Positions 50,827 to 59,315 of a stretch of DNA of 64,000 bases are shown piece by piece. Where the stretch lies: positions 1 to 64,000 of the forward strand of contig CAIOSO010000091.1 in NCBI GenBank assembly GCA_903860985.1, read 5' to 3'. Under the pieces are notes generated by a model. It ran no database searches. It was not told the origin of the DNA and was given only the letters and a program-made list of their open reading frames with translations. This DNA comes from an uncultured Flavobacteriales bacterium. GTDB taxonomy: Bacteria > Bacteroidota > Bacteroidia > Flavobacteriales_D > Crocinitomicaceae. A program made the position numbers and the translations under genes. Within the stretch, counting starts at the first letter, position 1. Each line of letters starts with the position of its first letter.

Positions 50827-50840
50827 TTTTTACCTGAAAC

Positions 50841-50870
50841 TTTCTTTTTAAAAAATTAGCTTTATCTTTG
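50841..50870 (+). promoter_or_regulatory. Promoter for tRNA-Leu
   Basis: TTTC, 18 bases, then TATCTTTG, a perfect -7 box. It gives a precursor with about 59 nt before the tRNA; this leader contains a small CGGAA/TTCCG hairpin. Confidence 0.7.
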
Positions 50871-50932
50871 CAACCCAATACAAATGAAATGTTGTAGGGC
50901 ACGGAAACACGATTCCGATGTTTTGATAGATT

Positions 50933-51014
50933 GCGGATGTGGTGAAATTGGTAGACACGCCAGACTTAGGATCTGGTGCCGAGAGGTATGCGGGTTCGAG
51001 TCCCTCCATCCGCA
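50933..51014 (+). tRNA. tRNA-Leu (anticodon TAG)
   Basis: A class II tRNA of 82 nt. The acceptor stem GCGGATG pairs with CATCCGC. The anticodon stem CCAGA/TCTGG encloses the loop CTTAGGA with anticodon TAG. The variable arm is long (TGCCGAGAGGTATG), as for Leu, and the T arm contains GGTTCGAGTCC. CCA is not encoded, so it must be added after transcription. Confidence 0.97.
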
Positions 51015-51017
51015 CGA

Positions 51018-51050
51018 AAGGTCTCGTTAATTAACGAGGCCTTTTTTTTT
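51018..51050 (+). terminator. Terminator after tRNA-Leu
   Basis: AAGGTCTCGTT/AACGAGGCCTT stem (11 bp, one wobble) with loop AATT and nine T. It separates the tRNA from trigger factor, or acts as an attenuator for it. Confidence 0.92.
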
Positions 51051-51077
51051 AACGTAAATTGAAAAAAACACAAAAAA

Positions 51078-52430
51078 ATGAACATTACCCGTCAAGAAGT
51101 AGACGCACAGAATGCTGTACTGAAAGTGAACATTATTCCAGCAGATTATGAAGGAAAAGTGAAAGCTTCATTGGAGAAATATAGAAAAACAGCAAAAATC
51201 CCTGGTTTTCGTCCTGGAAACATACCAATGGCTCTCATTCAAAAGCAAGTTGGAAGATCTGTTTTAGCAGAAGAGTTAAATAAATTGACAAACGATGCTT
51301 TATACAGATATATCTTAGATGAGAAATTAGACATTCTTGGAAACCCTATCCCAAAAGCGGATGAAGGAATGACCGGGAGTTTTGAAAAACCTGAAAACTT
51401 CGAATTTTCTTTCGAAATCGGTTATAGTCCTTCATTTCAATTACCCATCAACGAAAAATCGAAGTTTGATTATGCCACCGTTAAAATCGACAAAGAATTA
51501 ATCAATAAACAAGTAGATGACTTACGTCGACGCTATGGTAAATTGGTTTCCTCTGATACAGTTGGTGAAAAGGACATGGTCATGGGTAAATTCGAGGAAA
51601 AAGATGCGGATGGGTCTGTGAAAACAGATGGCATCAGTCACTCTTCCACTATTTCCATGGAGTTCCTTGAAAATAATGCAGGAATCAAAGCATTAAAAGG
51701 AAAAAAAGTAAACGAAATCGTTGACTTAGATCCGAAAAGCGTTTCCAAAGACGATAAAGATTGCGCTGCACTTTTAGGAATTACGGAAGAACAAATCACT
51801 GGACTTAGCTCCAACTTTCAGTTTACGATTGCAGATGTGAAACGCATGGAAATGGCTGACTTAAACGAAGAGTTATATTCAAAGCTATTCGCAGAGGAAG
51901 TGAAAACGGAAGAAGAACTTCATGCACGCATTTCCTTGGACTTAACACGCATGTTTGCAGAAGATACTGACCGTATTTTCACGAGAAATGTTTACAATCA
52001 TTTGGTGAACGAAACAAAAATGATTTTCCCTGAAACCTTCTTGAAAAGATGGATTTTAGTATCCTCCGAAAAGCCAGTAACAGAAGATGAAATTGCTGCG
52101 GAATTTGATGCATACTTGAAGACCTTGAAATGGCAATTGATTCAAACAAGAATCTTTAAGGACAACAACATCCAATTGACGAATCAAGAGGTTATGGACT
52201 ACACCAAAGGTTTATTGGTTGGAAATTATGCGCAGTATGGTTTGCCAGCGCCGGATGATCAAGAATTGACTGAAACTGCGGCTCGTTTGTTGCAAAACAA
52301 AGAACAAGCAAACGGAATTTACGATCGTTTGGCAGAACAAAAACTGACAGATTTCTTTAAAACAGCCGTGAACTTGGTGAAAAAAGAAGTGAAATACGAC
52401 GACTTCATTAAATTGGCTTCTGCGCAATAA
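51078..52430 (+). CDS. tig: Trigger factor
   Basis: A 450-residue ribosome-associated chaperone. The N-terminal ribosome-binding domain has the signature region IPGFRPGNIP. A divergent PPIase region lies at about 150-240 and the helical C-terminal cradle from about 250. It meets nascent chains at L23 (gene in this window). Only 27 bp separate it from the tRNA terminator and no clear promoter was found there, so part of its transcription may come from readthrough. Confidence 0.95.
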   Translation: MNITRQEVDAQNAVLKVNIIPADYEGKVKASLEKYRKTAKIPGFRPGNIPMALIQKQVGRSVLAEELNKLTNDALYRYILDEKLDILGNPIPKADEGMTGSFEKPENFEFSFEIGYSPSFQLPINEKSKFDYATVKIDKELINKQVDDLRRRYGKLVSSDTVGEKDMVMGKFEEKDADGSVKTDGISHSSTISMEFLENNAGIKALKGKKVNEIVDLDPKSVSKDDKDCAALLGITEEQITGLSSNFQFTIADVKRMEMADLNEELYSKLFAEEVKTEEELHARISLDLTRMFAEDTDRIFTRNVYNHLVNETKMIFPETFLKRWILVSSEKPVTEDEIAAEFDAYLKTLKWQLIQTRIFKDNNIQLTNQEVMDYTKGLLVGNYAQYGLPAPDDQELTETAARLLQNKEQANGIYDRLAEQKLTDFFKTAVNLVKKEVKYDDFIKLASAQ

Positions 52431-52456
52431 TTGAATGTCATAGCATACTGAAATAA

Positions 52457-52487
52457 ATGAAAGGGTTGAGCAGTCAACCCTTTTTTT
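52457..52487 (+). terminator. Terminator after tig
   Basis: AAGGGTTGA/TCAACCCTT stem (9 bp) with GCAG loop and seven T on the plus strand. It also sits at the end of oxyR, where the opposite strand has a weaker T-rich tail. Confidence 0.88.
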
Positions 52488-53409
52488 ATTTCCAATCGAG
52501 GACTTGCAGTTGTTTGACTTTCGTCGATTGTCCATAAGCAAATTGAATACTTCTTACCAGTTCTTCAATTCCTTGCATTTTTGCGGTGCGGTTGGAACAT
52601 AAAGCGATGATTTCTCGCGCTGGAGAAACGGCAAGTCCACGAATGGACTTTAAACCTGATTGTTGTTCTTTCGATAAGGGAAAATTACTAGGAATCAATG
52701 TGTAACCGCCATGACGATCCACCATTTCAATAATTAATGGAAGGTTTCCACCTTCGTAGTTCCATTCGTTTTCGTCCACTGGTTTTTTTAATTGACAGAA
52801 ATGCACCATTTGTGTGCGAAGGCAATTCCCTTGATTTAACAACCAAGGATGCATTTCCTGAAGTGCTGACATGCTGATTGAATTTTCCACGACGCTCGGC
52901 GCATAAATGCAAATTTCTTCTTGAAATAAAGGAATTGTTCGGAGTCTCGCATCTACATGTGGACCCGCGATGATGCCGATATCGAGTTCCTTGCGCTCCA
53001 TAGCACCTAAGACATCCACTGTTTTCAATTCGTGAATCGTCAGTTTTAAACTGTTCAGTGTATTTCTCCATTCACCAAAAAGCTGTGGGATCAAATAACT
53101 CGCAACCGTTGGAATAATCCCAACACGAATTTCTTCTTTGACGTTTCCCTTGATTTGATCGGATAAACGCTTGATTTTTTCGTTTTCACTCAATAATTCC
53201 CGAAGAATGGGCAGTAATTTTTCTCCAGATGGTGTTAGACTGAGGGGATTCGACTCACGATCGAAAACCAAATAGCCCAATTGCTCCTCTGCTTTTTTAA
53301 TTTGCATGGAAAGCGTCGGTTGAGTGACAAAACAGCGATCACTTGCTCGTTGAAATTGCTGTTCCTCACTCAGAATAACGATGTAATGCATTTGTTGAAT
53401 GGATATCAT
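52486..53409 (-). CDS. oxyR: Hydrogen peroxide-sensing regulator OxyR (LysR family)
   Basis: A 307-residue LysR regulator. The N-terminal winged helix contains RASDRCFVTQPTLSMQIKKA; the C-terminal half is the substrate-binding-like sensor. Two Cys in GNCLRTQMVHFC, at residues 196 and 205, have the spacing and setting of E. coli OxyR C199 and C208, which form the redox disulfide. It is divergent from a peroxiredoxin operon. The ATG at 53409 is chosen over the ORF-track start at 53448. Confidence 0.92.
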   Translation of the reverse strand: MISIQQMHYIVILSEEQQFQRASDRCFVTQPTLSMQIKKAEEQLGYLVFDRESNPLSLTPSGEKLLPILRELLSENEKIKRLSDQIKGNVKEEIRVGIIPTVASYLIPQLFGEWRNTLNSLKLTIHELKTVDVLGAMERKELDIGIIAGPHVDARLRTIPLFQEEICIYAPSVVENSISMSALQEMHPWLLNQGNCLRTQMVHFCQLKKPVDENEWNYEGGNLPLIIEMVDRHGGYTLIPSNFPLSKEQQSGLKSIRGLAVSPAREIIALCSNRTAKMQGIEELVRSIQFAYGQSTKVKQLQVLDWK

Positions 53410-53468
53410 ATAAATTAAATCTATGTAAATATAAAAAGTATTGAACAATTAAATGATATTGACTGACG

Positions 53469-53476
53469 TAACTTTG
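53469..53476 (+). promoter_or_regulatory. Upstream candidate promoter box in the oxyR-peroxiredoxin spacer
   Basis: TAACTTTG, a perfect match to TAnnTTTG, 125 bp before the peroxiredoxin ATG. Two matches in one spacer suggest dual promoters. Confidence 0.4.
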
Positions 53477-53559
53477 TACAACAAAATAAAAGCAAAAGAA
53501 AATGTGAAAGCAATCATTTTTTTGCAAGTAGATGTAACCGCGATCAAACCTTTTAGCTT

Positions 53560-53567
53560 TAACTTTG
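53560..53567 (+). promoter_or_regulatory. Promoter box of the peroxiredoxin operon
   Basis: TAACTTTG, giving a leader of about 30 nt. There is no TTTG at -33, as expected if activation needs a regulator such as OxyR. Confidence 0.55.
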
Positions 53568-53600
53568 TAGTATCATTAGTAACAAATTAAATAAATTTAT

Positions 53601-54221
53601 ATGTCAACATTTGTAGGAAAGAAATTTCCAGACGTAACTGTCAAAGCAATCGATGAAATGGGTGATGCATTTCAAATCAATGTCCTTCAACAAGCGATCG
53701 ACAACAAGAAGAAAGTTCTTTTATTTTGGTACCCAAAAGATTTCACGTTTGTTTGCCCTACGGAAATTCATGCATTTCAAGAAGCAGCTGCTGAATTTGC
53801 AAAAAGAAATACGATTGTAATCGGTGCTTCATGTGATACTGCTGAAGTTCATTTTGCTTGGTTGAGTACGGCAAAAGATAACGGTGGAATCGAAGGAGTG
53901 AAATTCCCAATTATTGCCGATTCTACGCGCAACTTAGCGATGGAATTAGGAATCTTGGATTACGACATGTTCGATGAAGATTCAGTAGGTGATAACGTTC
54001 CTTACCGTGCAACATATTTGCTAGACGAAACTGGAATGGTATTCCATGAGTCCATTAATCACTTCCCTGTTGGACGTAACGTTCAAGAGTTCATTCGATT
54101 AATCGATGCGTTTACACACGTGCAACAACATGGCGAAGTTTGTCCAGCAAACTGGGAAGAAGGAAAAGATGCGATGAATGCTACGCGTAACGGAGTTGCA
54201 GATTACTTAAGCAAACACTAA
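53601..54221 (+). CDS. 2-Cys peroxiredoxin (AhpC/TSA family)
   Basis: A 206-residue typical 2-Cys peroxiredoxin. The peroxidatic Cys52 lies in DFTFVCPTE and the resolving Cys at about 181 in GEVCPANW. It reduces peroxides in the cytosol, being re-reduced by a thioredoxin-like partner; a thioredoxin is encoded 6 bp downstream. OxyR is divergent, so peroxide induction is likely. Confidence 0.95.
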   Translation: MSTFVGKKFPDVTVKAIDEMGDAFQINVLQQAIDNKKKVLLFWYPKDFTFVCPTEIHAFQEAAAEFAKRNTIVIGASCDTAEVHFAWLSTAKDNGGIEGVKFPIIADSTRNLAMELGILDYDMFDEDSVGDNVPYRATYLLDETGMVFHESINHFPVGRNVQEFIRLIDAFTHVQQHGEVCPANWEEGKDAMNATRNGVADYLSKH

Positions 54222-54227
54222 CTACGA

Positions 54228-54542
54228 ATGTTTACGGAATTAACTGAAGATCATTTGGATCAACTTTTGGCGAAAAACCCAAAAGTAATGGTACAATATG
54301 GCGCAACTTGGTGTGGAAATTGCAAAATTACCAAACCAAAATTCAAACGCATGGCGGAGGAAAATGAAGACATTGAGTTTTACTACGTCGATGCAGAAAA
54401 ACTTCCGAATGCTCGTCAATTTGCGAATGTAAGCAACTTACCGACCTTTGCGGGATTCGTTAATGGATCTTTGGTTAAAGAAGCGCAAGGAAATAAAATA
54501 GAAACCATTCAAGAAGTATTACATGCGGTTACCAGTCATTAA
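54228..54542 (+). CDS. Thioredoxin-family protein
   Basis: A 104-residue thioredoxin-fold protein. The active site is WCGNC rather than WCGPC, and the cis-Pro segment is NLPTFAGF. There is no signal peptide, so it acts in the cytosol, most likely as the reductant of the upstream peroxiredoxin. The stop overlaps the next gene by 20 bp. Confidence 0.92.
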   Translation: MFTELTEDHLDQLLAKNPKVMVQYGATWCGNCKITKPKFKRMAEENEDIEFYYVDAEKLPNARQFANVSNLPTFAGFVNGSLVKEAQGNKIETIQEVLHAVTSH

Positions 54543-54777
54543 ACACATCGTCGAATTCATTGAGAACAATGATGAAGACTACGTTATTGAAACCATGGAG
54601 ACACTCGAAAACTTAATCGAGGCTCCAGGAATAAAGGACGAAGAATTGGATGTGATCGGCGAATTATTGTCGAATTATTCTGGCGCATTAGAAGTGCACA
54701 AAGACATACAGTCAGGAACAGCGAAAAGAGAGGCGCTAAATGCCTTCATGAAACGTGTCACTGGCTCGATTGACTAA
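54523..54777 (+). CDS. Small helical acidic protein (DUF6952-like)
   Basis: An 84-residue mostly helical protein (MRLPVIKHIVEFIENNDEDY to FMKRVTGSID). I associate this pattern with the small DUF6952-type proteins encoded beside peroxiredoxin and thioredoxin in Flavobacteriia; that family assignment is from memory. It overlaps the thioredoxin gene by 20 bp, so it is made with it. No catalytic residues or Cys, hence perhaps an adaptor in peroxide defence. Confidence 0.8.
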   Translation: MRLPVIKHIVEFIENNDEDYVIETMETLENLIEAPGIKDEELDVIGELLSNYSGALEVHKDIQSGTAKREALNAFMKRVTGSID

Positions 54778-54797
54778 ACTTGAATCAAACACTTTTT

Positions 54798-54826
54798 AAA
54801 GCCAACGAATTTCGTTGGCTTTTTTT
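54798..54826 (+). terminator. Terminator of the peroxiredoxin operon
   Basis: AAAGCCAACG/CGTTGGCTTT stem with an AATTT loop, then seven T. Confidence 0.92.
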
Positions 54827-54854
54827 GTTTAAAACGAACGAAAGTCCTCAATAC

Positions 54855-54885
54855 TTTGCTTTCGCAGATGTTCTTCTTATCTTTG
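54855..54885 (+). promoter_or_regulatory. Consensus promoter of prfA-pyrF
   Basis: TTTG, exactly 19 bases, then TATCTTTG: a complete match to the Bacteroidota consensus. The prfA ATG begins 5 bases after the box, so the transcript should have about one leader nucleotide. Confidence 0.88.
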
Positions 54886-54889
54886 CTTC

Positions 54890-55969
54890 ATGTCAGATTT
54901 ATTATCGAAGTTAGAAGCGATTCATTACCGATTTGTGGAAGTTGGAACCATGATTACCGATCCGGATATCATTTCGGATATGGAACGTTATGTGAAACTC
55001 AATAAAGAATACAGAGATCTAGAGTCCTTGGACCTGATGTACAAGGATTACAAAAATGTACTTGAAAACCTAACTAGTTCCAAATCTTTATTGGACGCGG
55101 AAACGGATCCTGAAATGCGCGAAATGGCCAAGATGGAAATCGATGAGTTAGAAAACAAACGTCCAGTGATGGAAGAGGAAATCAAAATGTTGCTGATTCC
55201 CAAAGATCCAGAGGATGATAAAAACGCCATTATAGAACTTCGCGCCGGAACTGGTGGAGATGAGGCCTGTATTTTTGTGGAGGATATTTTCCGGATGTAC
55301 ACCATGTATTTTAAGGAAATGGGTTGGCAATATGAAGTCATCAACTCTTCTGAAGGAACCGTAAAGGGATACAAAGAGATTTCTATTGATGTAGCTGGAG
55401 CTGGAATCTATGGGATGCTCAAGTTTGAATCCGGGGTTCACCGTGTTCAGCGCGTTCCCGAAACTGAATCGCAAGGACGCGTGCATACATCGGCTATAAC
55501 TGTTGCAGTTTTGCCAGAAGCGGAAGAAGTCGATTTCAACCTAGACATGAACGATGTACGCAAGGATACATTCCGTGCCTCTGGAGCAGGTGGACAGCAC
55601 ATCAACAAAACGGAATCCGCGATTCGTTTAACTCACCTTCCAACTTTGACGGTTGTAGAATGTCAAGATGGACGCTCACAACATAAAAACCTTGAAAAAG
55701 CCATATCCGTGTTACGTTCTCGTTTGTATCAAGCAGAATTAGATCGCGTACACAATGAGCGTGCTGCTCAGCGAAAAACCTTGGTATCAACGGGAGATCG
55801 CTCAGCTAAAATCAGAACCTACAATTATCCACAAGGAAGAATTACGGATCACCGCATCAATAAAACGATGTACAACCTCAGTTCGTTTATGAACGGCGAT
55901 GTGCAAGAAATGATTGACGCTTTGAAAATGGCGGAAAATGCGGAAAAACTGAAAGGACAAGCACTATGA
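54890..55969 (+). CDS. prfA: Peptide chain release factor 1
   Basis: A 359-residue RF1 that reads UAA and UAG stops. The codon-recognition PxT motif is [10 protein letters not shown] and the catalytic motif is GGQ in [13 protein letters not shown]. The length fits RF1. The start [11 protein letters not shown] aligns with the N-terminal helix of other RF1 proteins and lies 5 bases from the promoter box. It overlaps pyrF by 4 bp. Confidence 0.97.
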   Translation: MSDLLSKLEAIHYRFVEVGTMITDPDIISDMERYVKLNKEYRDLESLDLMYKDYKNVLENLTSSKSLLDAETDPEMREMAKMEIDELENKRPVMEEEIKMLLIPKDPEDDKNAIIELRAGTGGDEACIFVEDIFRMYTMYFKEMGWQYEVINSSEGTVKGYKEISIDVAGAGIYGMLKFESGVHRVQRVPETESQGRVHTSAITVAVLPEAEEVDFNLDMNDVRKDTFRASGAGGQHINKTESAIRLTHLPTLTVVECQDGRSQHKNLEKAISVLRSRLYQAELDRVHNERAAQRKTLVSTGDRSAKIRTYNYPQGRITDHRINKTMYNLSSFMNGDVQEMIDALKMAENAEKLKGQAL

Positions 55970-56781
55970 CAAAGCAAGAATTAATTCATCAAATTCGGTT
56001 AAAGGAATCTTTTCTGTGTGTCGGACTAGATCCTGACATGAGTAAAATTCCAGCACATCTTTTGGAAATGGACGATCCAATTTTTGAGTTCAATAAGGCA
56101 ATCATTGACGCAACACATCCACATGCGGTCGCGTTCAAACCAAATACAGCGTTCTTCGAATGTCATGGGTCTAAAGGCTGGGATTCTTTGGAGAAAACGA
56201 TCAACTACATTCCTAAAGAATGCATGATCATTGCGGATGCAAAACGTGGAGATATTGGAAACACGTCTACCTATTATGCCAAAACATTCTTTGAAACATT
56301 GAAGGCGGATGCAGTAACTGTTGCGCCATACATGGGTTCAGATAGCGTATTGCCATTTACAAAATTTGATGGGAAATGGGTAGTTTTACTCGCTTTGACA
56401 TCCAACGAAGGAGCAAAGGATTTTCAATTGCAGTCATGTGAAGACGGATTGTTATTTGAAAACGTACTGCGAACATCCATGCAATGGGCTAGTTCGGAAA
56501 AAATGATGTTTGTAGTGGGCGCAACGAGAGCAGAGGATATTGCTGAGGTACGAAGAATAGCACCAGATTATTTCTTTTTAGTTCCTGGTGTAGGTGCACA
56601 AGGTGGAAGCTTGGAAGATGTGGTGAAATATGGAGCGAATGCCGAATGCGGTTTATTGGTGAATTCTTCGCGAGGAATCATTTATGCATCGTCCGGATTG
56701 GATTTTGCGCTTGCAGCAAAAAAAGAAGCGCTGAAGATACAAAACCAGATGGCTCTGCATATTCAGCGCTTGAACTTTTAA
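55966..56781 (+). CDS. pyrF: Orotidine-5'-phosphate decarboxylase, type 2
   Basis: A 271-residue OMP decarboxylase making UMP. The catalytic loop [19 protein letters not shown] identifies it, and the length and sequence ([12 protein letters not shown]) fit the longer type 2 group. It overlaps the prfA stop by 4 bp (ATGA), so the pair is co-transcribed. With carA it is one of two pyrimidine genes in the window. Confidence 0.95.
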   Translation: MTKQELIHQIRLKESFLCVGLDPDMSKIPAHLLEMDDPIFEFNKAIIDATHPHAVAFKPNTAFFECHGSKGWDSLEKTINYIPKECMIIADAKRGDIGNTSTYYAKTFFETLKADAVTVAPYMGSDSVLPFTKFDGKWVVLLALTSNEGAKDFQLQSCEDGLLFENVLRTSMQWASSEKMMFVVGATRAEDIAEVRRIAPDYFFLVPGVGAQGGSLEDVVKYGANAECGLLVNSSRGIIYASSGLDFALAAKKEALKIQNQMALHIQRLNF

Positions 56782-56791
56782 GTTTAGCAGC

Positions 56792-56933
56792 TTATTTAGA
56801 CGCTAAATCTGAATTTTCTGTTTGTTGAATACTCCCGTACGCATCGCAGCTAGCTGTACGTCCAGCTCCACAAGAAGCTAAAACAACGGATACTAGTGCT
56901 ACACAGATTAATAAAGTTAATTTCGTTTTCATT
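56792..56933 (-). pseudogene. Small lipoprotein gene broken by a one-base frameshift
   Basis: Too short for the ORF track. From ATG 56933 the minus strand encodes MKTKLTLLICVALVSVV, then a run of five T (plus strand A5, 56880-56884) shifts the frame to an early stop. Reading the run as four T gives LASCGAGRTASCDAYG and ending SDLASK: a 46-residue lipoprotein with signal peptide and lipobox LASC. Both halves are clear, so it is either a recent mutation, a phase-variable tract or a sequencing error. The function of such small lipoproteins is unknown. Confidence 0.65.
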
Positions 56934-57041
56934 GTTGTTTGTTTTGTTGTTTGTGAATGGTCTAACGGGTCACATTTTATAAAGTTACAATTTTTTCAAA
57001 AAAGAGGAGTTATATCCTCAAAAGTTTCGATTTTTATCCCT

Positions 57042-58727
57042 GTGAAAAAACAATTAATTTCTTTGTGTTTCCTAGTCTTTTTGCCCTTTTTATTTCTAGG
57101 ACAAAAAAAAATCGTGTTTTTTCAAAAATCACTAACTTCCTTTCCTACTTCTGTGTCGAAATTGTTCGAAGAACAAGCTTCAAGTCAAGTAGATAAAACG
57201 GTTCAATTGATTCGAAGTCAATGCATGGAGAAGGGATTTTTTCTTTGTGATTTTCAAAGGAAATCAAGTTCACCGGAATGTGATTCCGTGTTAGTTTACT
57301 TAGACACTCAGTTTACAGGCTTGATGTTAAAAGTGGATGATCCTACCAAGAAAATCCTTTCGGGCATTTTTCCAACGGAACGGATTCTACAGAAAGAAAC
57401 CCAACGCTTGAATCCAACTTCATATGTTCGGTTCATGAATCAAATACTGGAAGCATTTTTAAATCAAGGATATCCCTTTTGCCGCGTTTATTTGGAAAAA
57501 GTGGAGGTAAACAAACAAGATATTATTGCGCAACTCATTTTGGATCTTGGGCCACATTATGTTTGGAGTGAAATTCATTTAAAGAATGACTTGTCCATCT
57601 CATTAAATACCCTACAAAGTATCATCGGTATTCAATTACAAGATGAATACAATGAATCCGTATTTAACACCATTGACAAGCGTGTGTCGCAGACGGGCAT
57701 ATTTGCCTTAAAGAAAAAATGTGAAGTGTTGTTTACGGATAAAGGCGCTGAGTTGTTTGTGTATTTGGAGCGCCTTAAGGCGAGTTCAGCACAAGGAATT
57801 ATGGGATTTCAGCCCAATGCAGTAACCAATGATTTGACATTTACAGGTGATCTCCAATTGAAATTAATCAATTCGGTGAAACACAATGAATCTTTTCAGT
57901 TTGCTTGGAAAAGCATGCAAGCCAAAACACAATCCATCCAAAGTAGTTTAATGGTTCCTTATTTATTCAAGTCTCCTTTTGGATTGATAGGTGATTTCCA
58001 ATTGTATAAACGCGATTCTAGTTTTCTAGAAGTAAAATCAACATTGGGTATTCAGTATCAATTTCAAAATGGGTGGCAATTACGAGCGAACTACTATTTT
58101 GTCAATTCCTCCGTCATCTCCGCAACAAATGCAAATCCCATTTTCTCTAAGCTTGCTAGTTTCAAAACCAATAGTTACGGTCTTGTTCTTTACCGAAGAA
58201 AATTAGATTATTTTCCAAATCCAAGAGAAGGTTTTTCCGTTTTTTTAGAGGGTCAATTAGGTGAACGTAAATTGGGACAAAGCGCTGGATCGATTTGGAG
58301 AACACAGGCAACATTGGAATATTTTTATCCCATTGCGCGACGTATGACTTTGCGAGGTCACGTGCAATTCGATTCCTATCACGCTCAAACGATTTATCAA
58401 AATGAACTGTATCGCTTTGGTGGAACCAATTCCTTTAGGGGATTTAACGAGGAGAGCATCTTCGCCACCACAAAAGCCATACTTACCCTTGAATACCGAT
58501 TTTTATTAGATCAAAATTCTGCGGTTTTCGCATTTTACAATCAAGCTTTTTATGAAAACACAAGCCTTCAATATATAAACGATCGTCCTTATGGTTTTGG
58601 ATTTGGTATTTCTACCGGAACAAACTTGGGAATCTTCCGATTGGCGTATGCACTTGGGGCTGAATTTAATAATCCCTTGCAATTGAATGCGGGAAAAATA
58701 CACCTTGGATACATTTCTTATTTTTAA
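57042..58727 (+). CDS. Omp85-family outer membrane protein (BamA/TamA-like)
   Basis: A 561-residue protein from a GTG start with a signal peptide ending in FLGQ. The first half, to about residue 230, looks like POTRA-type domains; the second half is a beta barrel with the family L6 motif in RFGGTNSFRGFNEES and a C-terminal aromatic strand IHLGYISYF. It is shorter than BamA. Possible roles are protein translocation or outer-membrane insertion, as in TamA. rdgB follows by 3 bp. Confidence 0.85.
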   Translation: MKKQLISLCFLVFLPFLFLGQKKIVFFQKSLTSFPTSVSKLFEEQASSQVDKTVQLIRSQCMEKGFFLCDFQRKSSSPECDSVLVYLDTQFTGLMLKVDDPTKKILSGIFPTERILQKETQRLNPTSYVRFMNQILEAFLNQGYPFCRVYLEKVEVNKQDIIAQLILDLGPHYVWSEIHLKNDLSISLNTLQSIIGIQLQDEYNESVFNTIDKRVSQTGIFALKKKCEVLFTDKGAELFVYLERLKASSAQGIMGFQPNAVTNDLTFTGDLQLKLINSVKHNESFQFAWKSMQAKTQSIQSSLMVPYLFKSPFGLIGDFQLYKRDSSFLEVKSTLGIQYQFQNGWQLRANYYFVNSSVISATNANPIFSKLASFKTNSYGLVLYRRKLDYFPNPREGFSVFLEGQLGERKLGQSAGSIWRTQATLEYFYPIARRMTLRGHVQFDSYHAQTIYQNELYRFGGTNSFRGFNEESIFATTKAILTLEYRFLLDQNSAVFAFYNQAFYENTSLQYINDRPYGFGFGISTGTNLGIFRLAYALGAEFNNPLQLNAGKIHLGYISYF

Positions 58728-58730
58728 CAG

Positions 58731-59315
58731 ATGAAACTCATTTTTGCCAGTCACAACGCGCACAAAGCAACAGAAATACAAAGTATTCTTCCTGCGTGGA
58801 TAGAAATCAACACCTTGTCAGATTTACACTATTTAGACGAAATCCCTGAAAATGAGGCGACGATTGAGGGAAATTCTCAATTTAAAGCACGATTTGTCCA
58901 TGAGAAATTTGAACAAAATTGCTTTGCTGATGATACCGGCTTGGAGATTTTCGCGTTAAATGGTCGTCCTGGTGTGCATTCGGCACGATATGCCGGAGAG
59001 CAGCGCGATTCGAATGAAAACATGGATAAAGTACTGAACGAATTAGAAAGTTCATCAGATCGTTCGGCGCAATTCAAAACGGTGATCACCTTGTTTTGGG
59101 AGGGAAAGCAGCTTCAATTTGAAGGAATTGTGCGTGGACAAATTGCTAACGTTAAAACGGGGTCAGGAGGATTCGGTTATGATCCAATTTTCATTCCAGA
59201 AGGAGAATCCCGAAGTTTTGCAGAAATGTCCTTGAGTGAAAAAAATCAATTCAGTCACCGCGCTAGAGCGATCGAAAAACTTGTTTTATTTTTCAATACA
59301 CTTCCAAGTCACTAA
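58731..59315 (+). CDS. rdgB: Non-canonical purine NTP pyrophosphatase (RdgB/HAM1)
   Basis: A 194-residue HAM1 enzyme that hydrolyses ITP, dITP and XTP, keeping inosine out of DNA. The N-terminal FASHNAHKATEIQSIL and the segments DDTGLEIFALNGRPG and GFGYDPIFIPEG are the family motifs. Its stop overlaps the convergent folB gene by 23 bp. Confidence 0.96.
   Translation: MKLIFASHNAHKATEIQSILPAWIEINTLSDLHYLDEIPENEATIEGNSQFKARFVHEKFEQNCFADDTGLEIFALNGRPGVHSARYAGEQRDSNENMDKVLNELESSSDRSAQFKTVITLFWEGKQLQFEGIVRGQIANVKTGSGGFGYDPIFIPEGESRSFAEMSLSEKNQFSHRARAIEKLVLFFNTLPSH

Noticed and set aside
54523-54542. Treating the 84-residue gene after thioredoxin as a shadow because of the 20-bp overlap
   Set aside because: It extends 235 bp past the thioredoxin stop, has a coherent helical sequence and is followed by a terminator, so it was kept as real.
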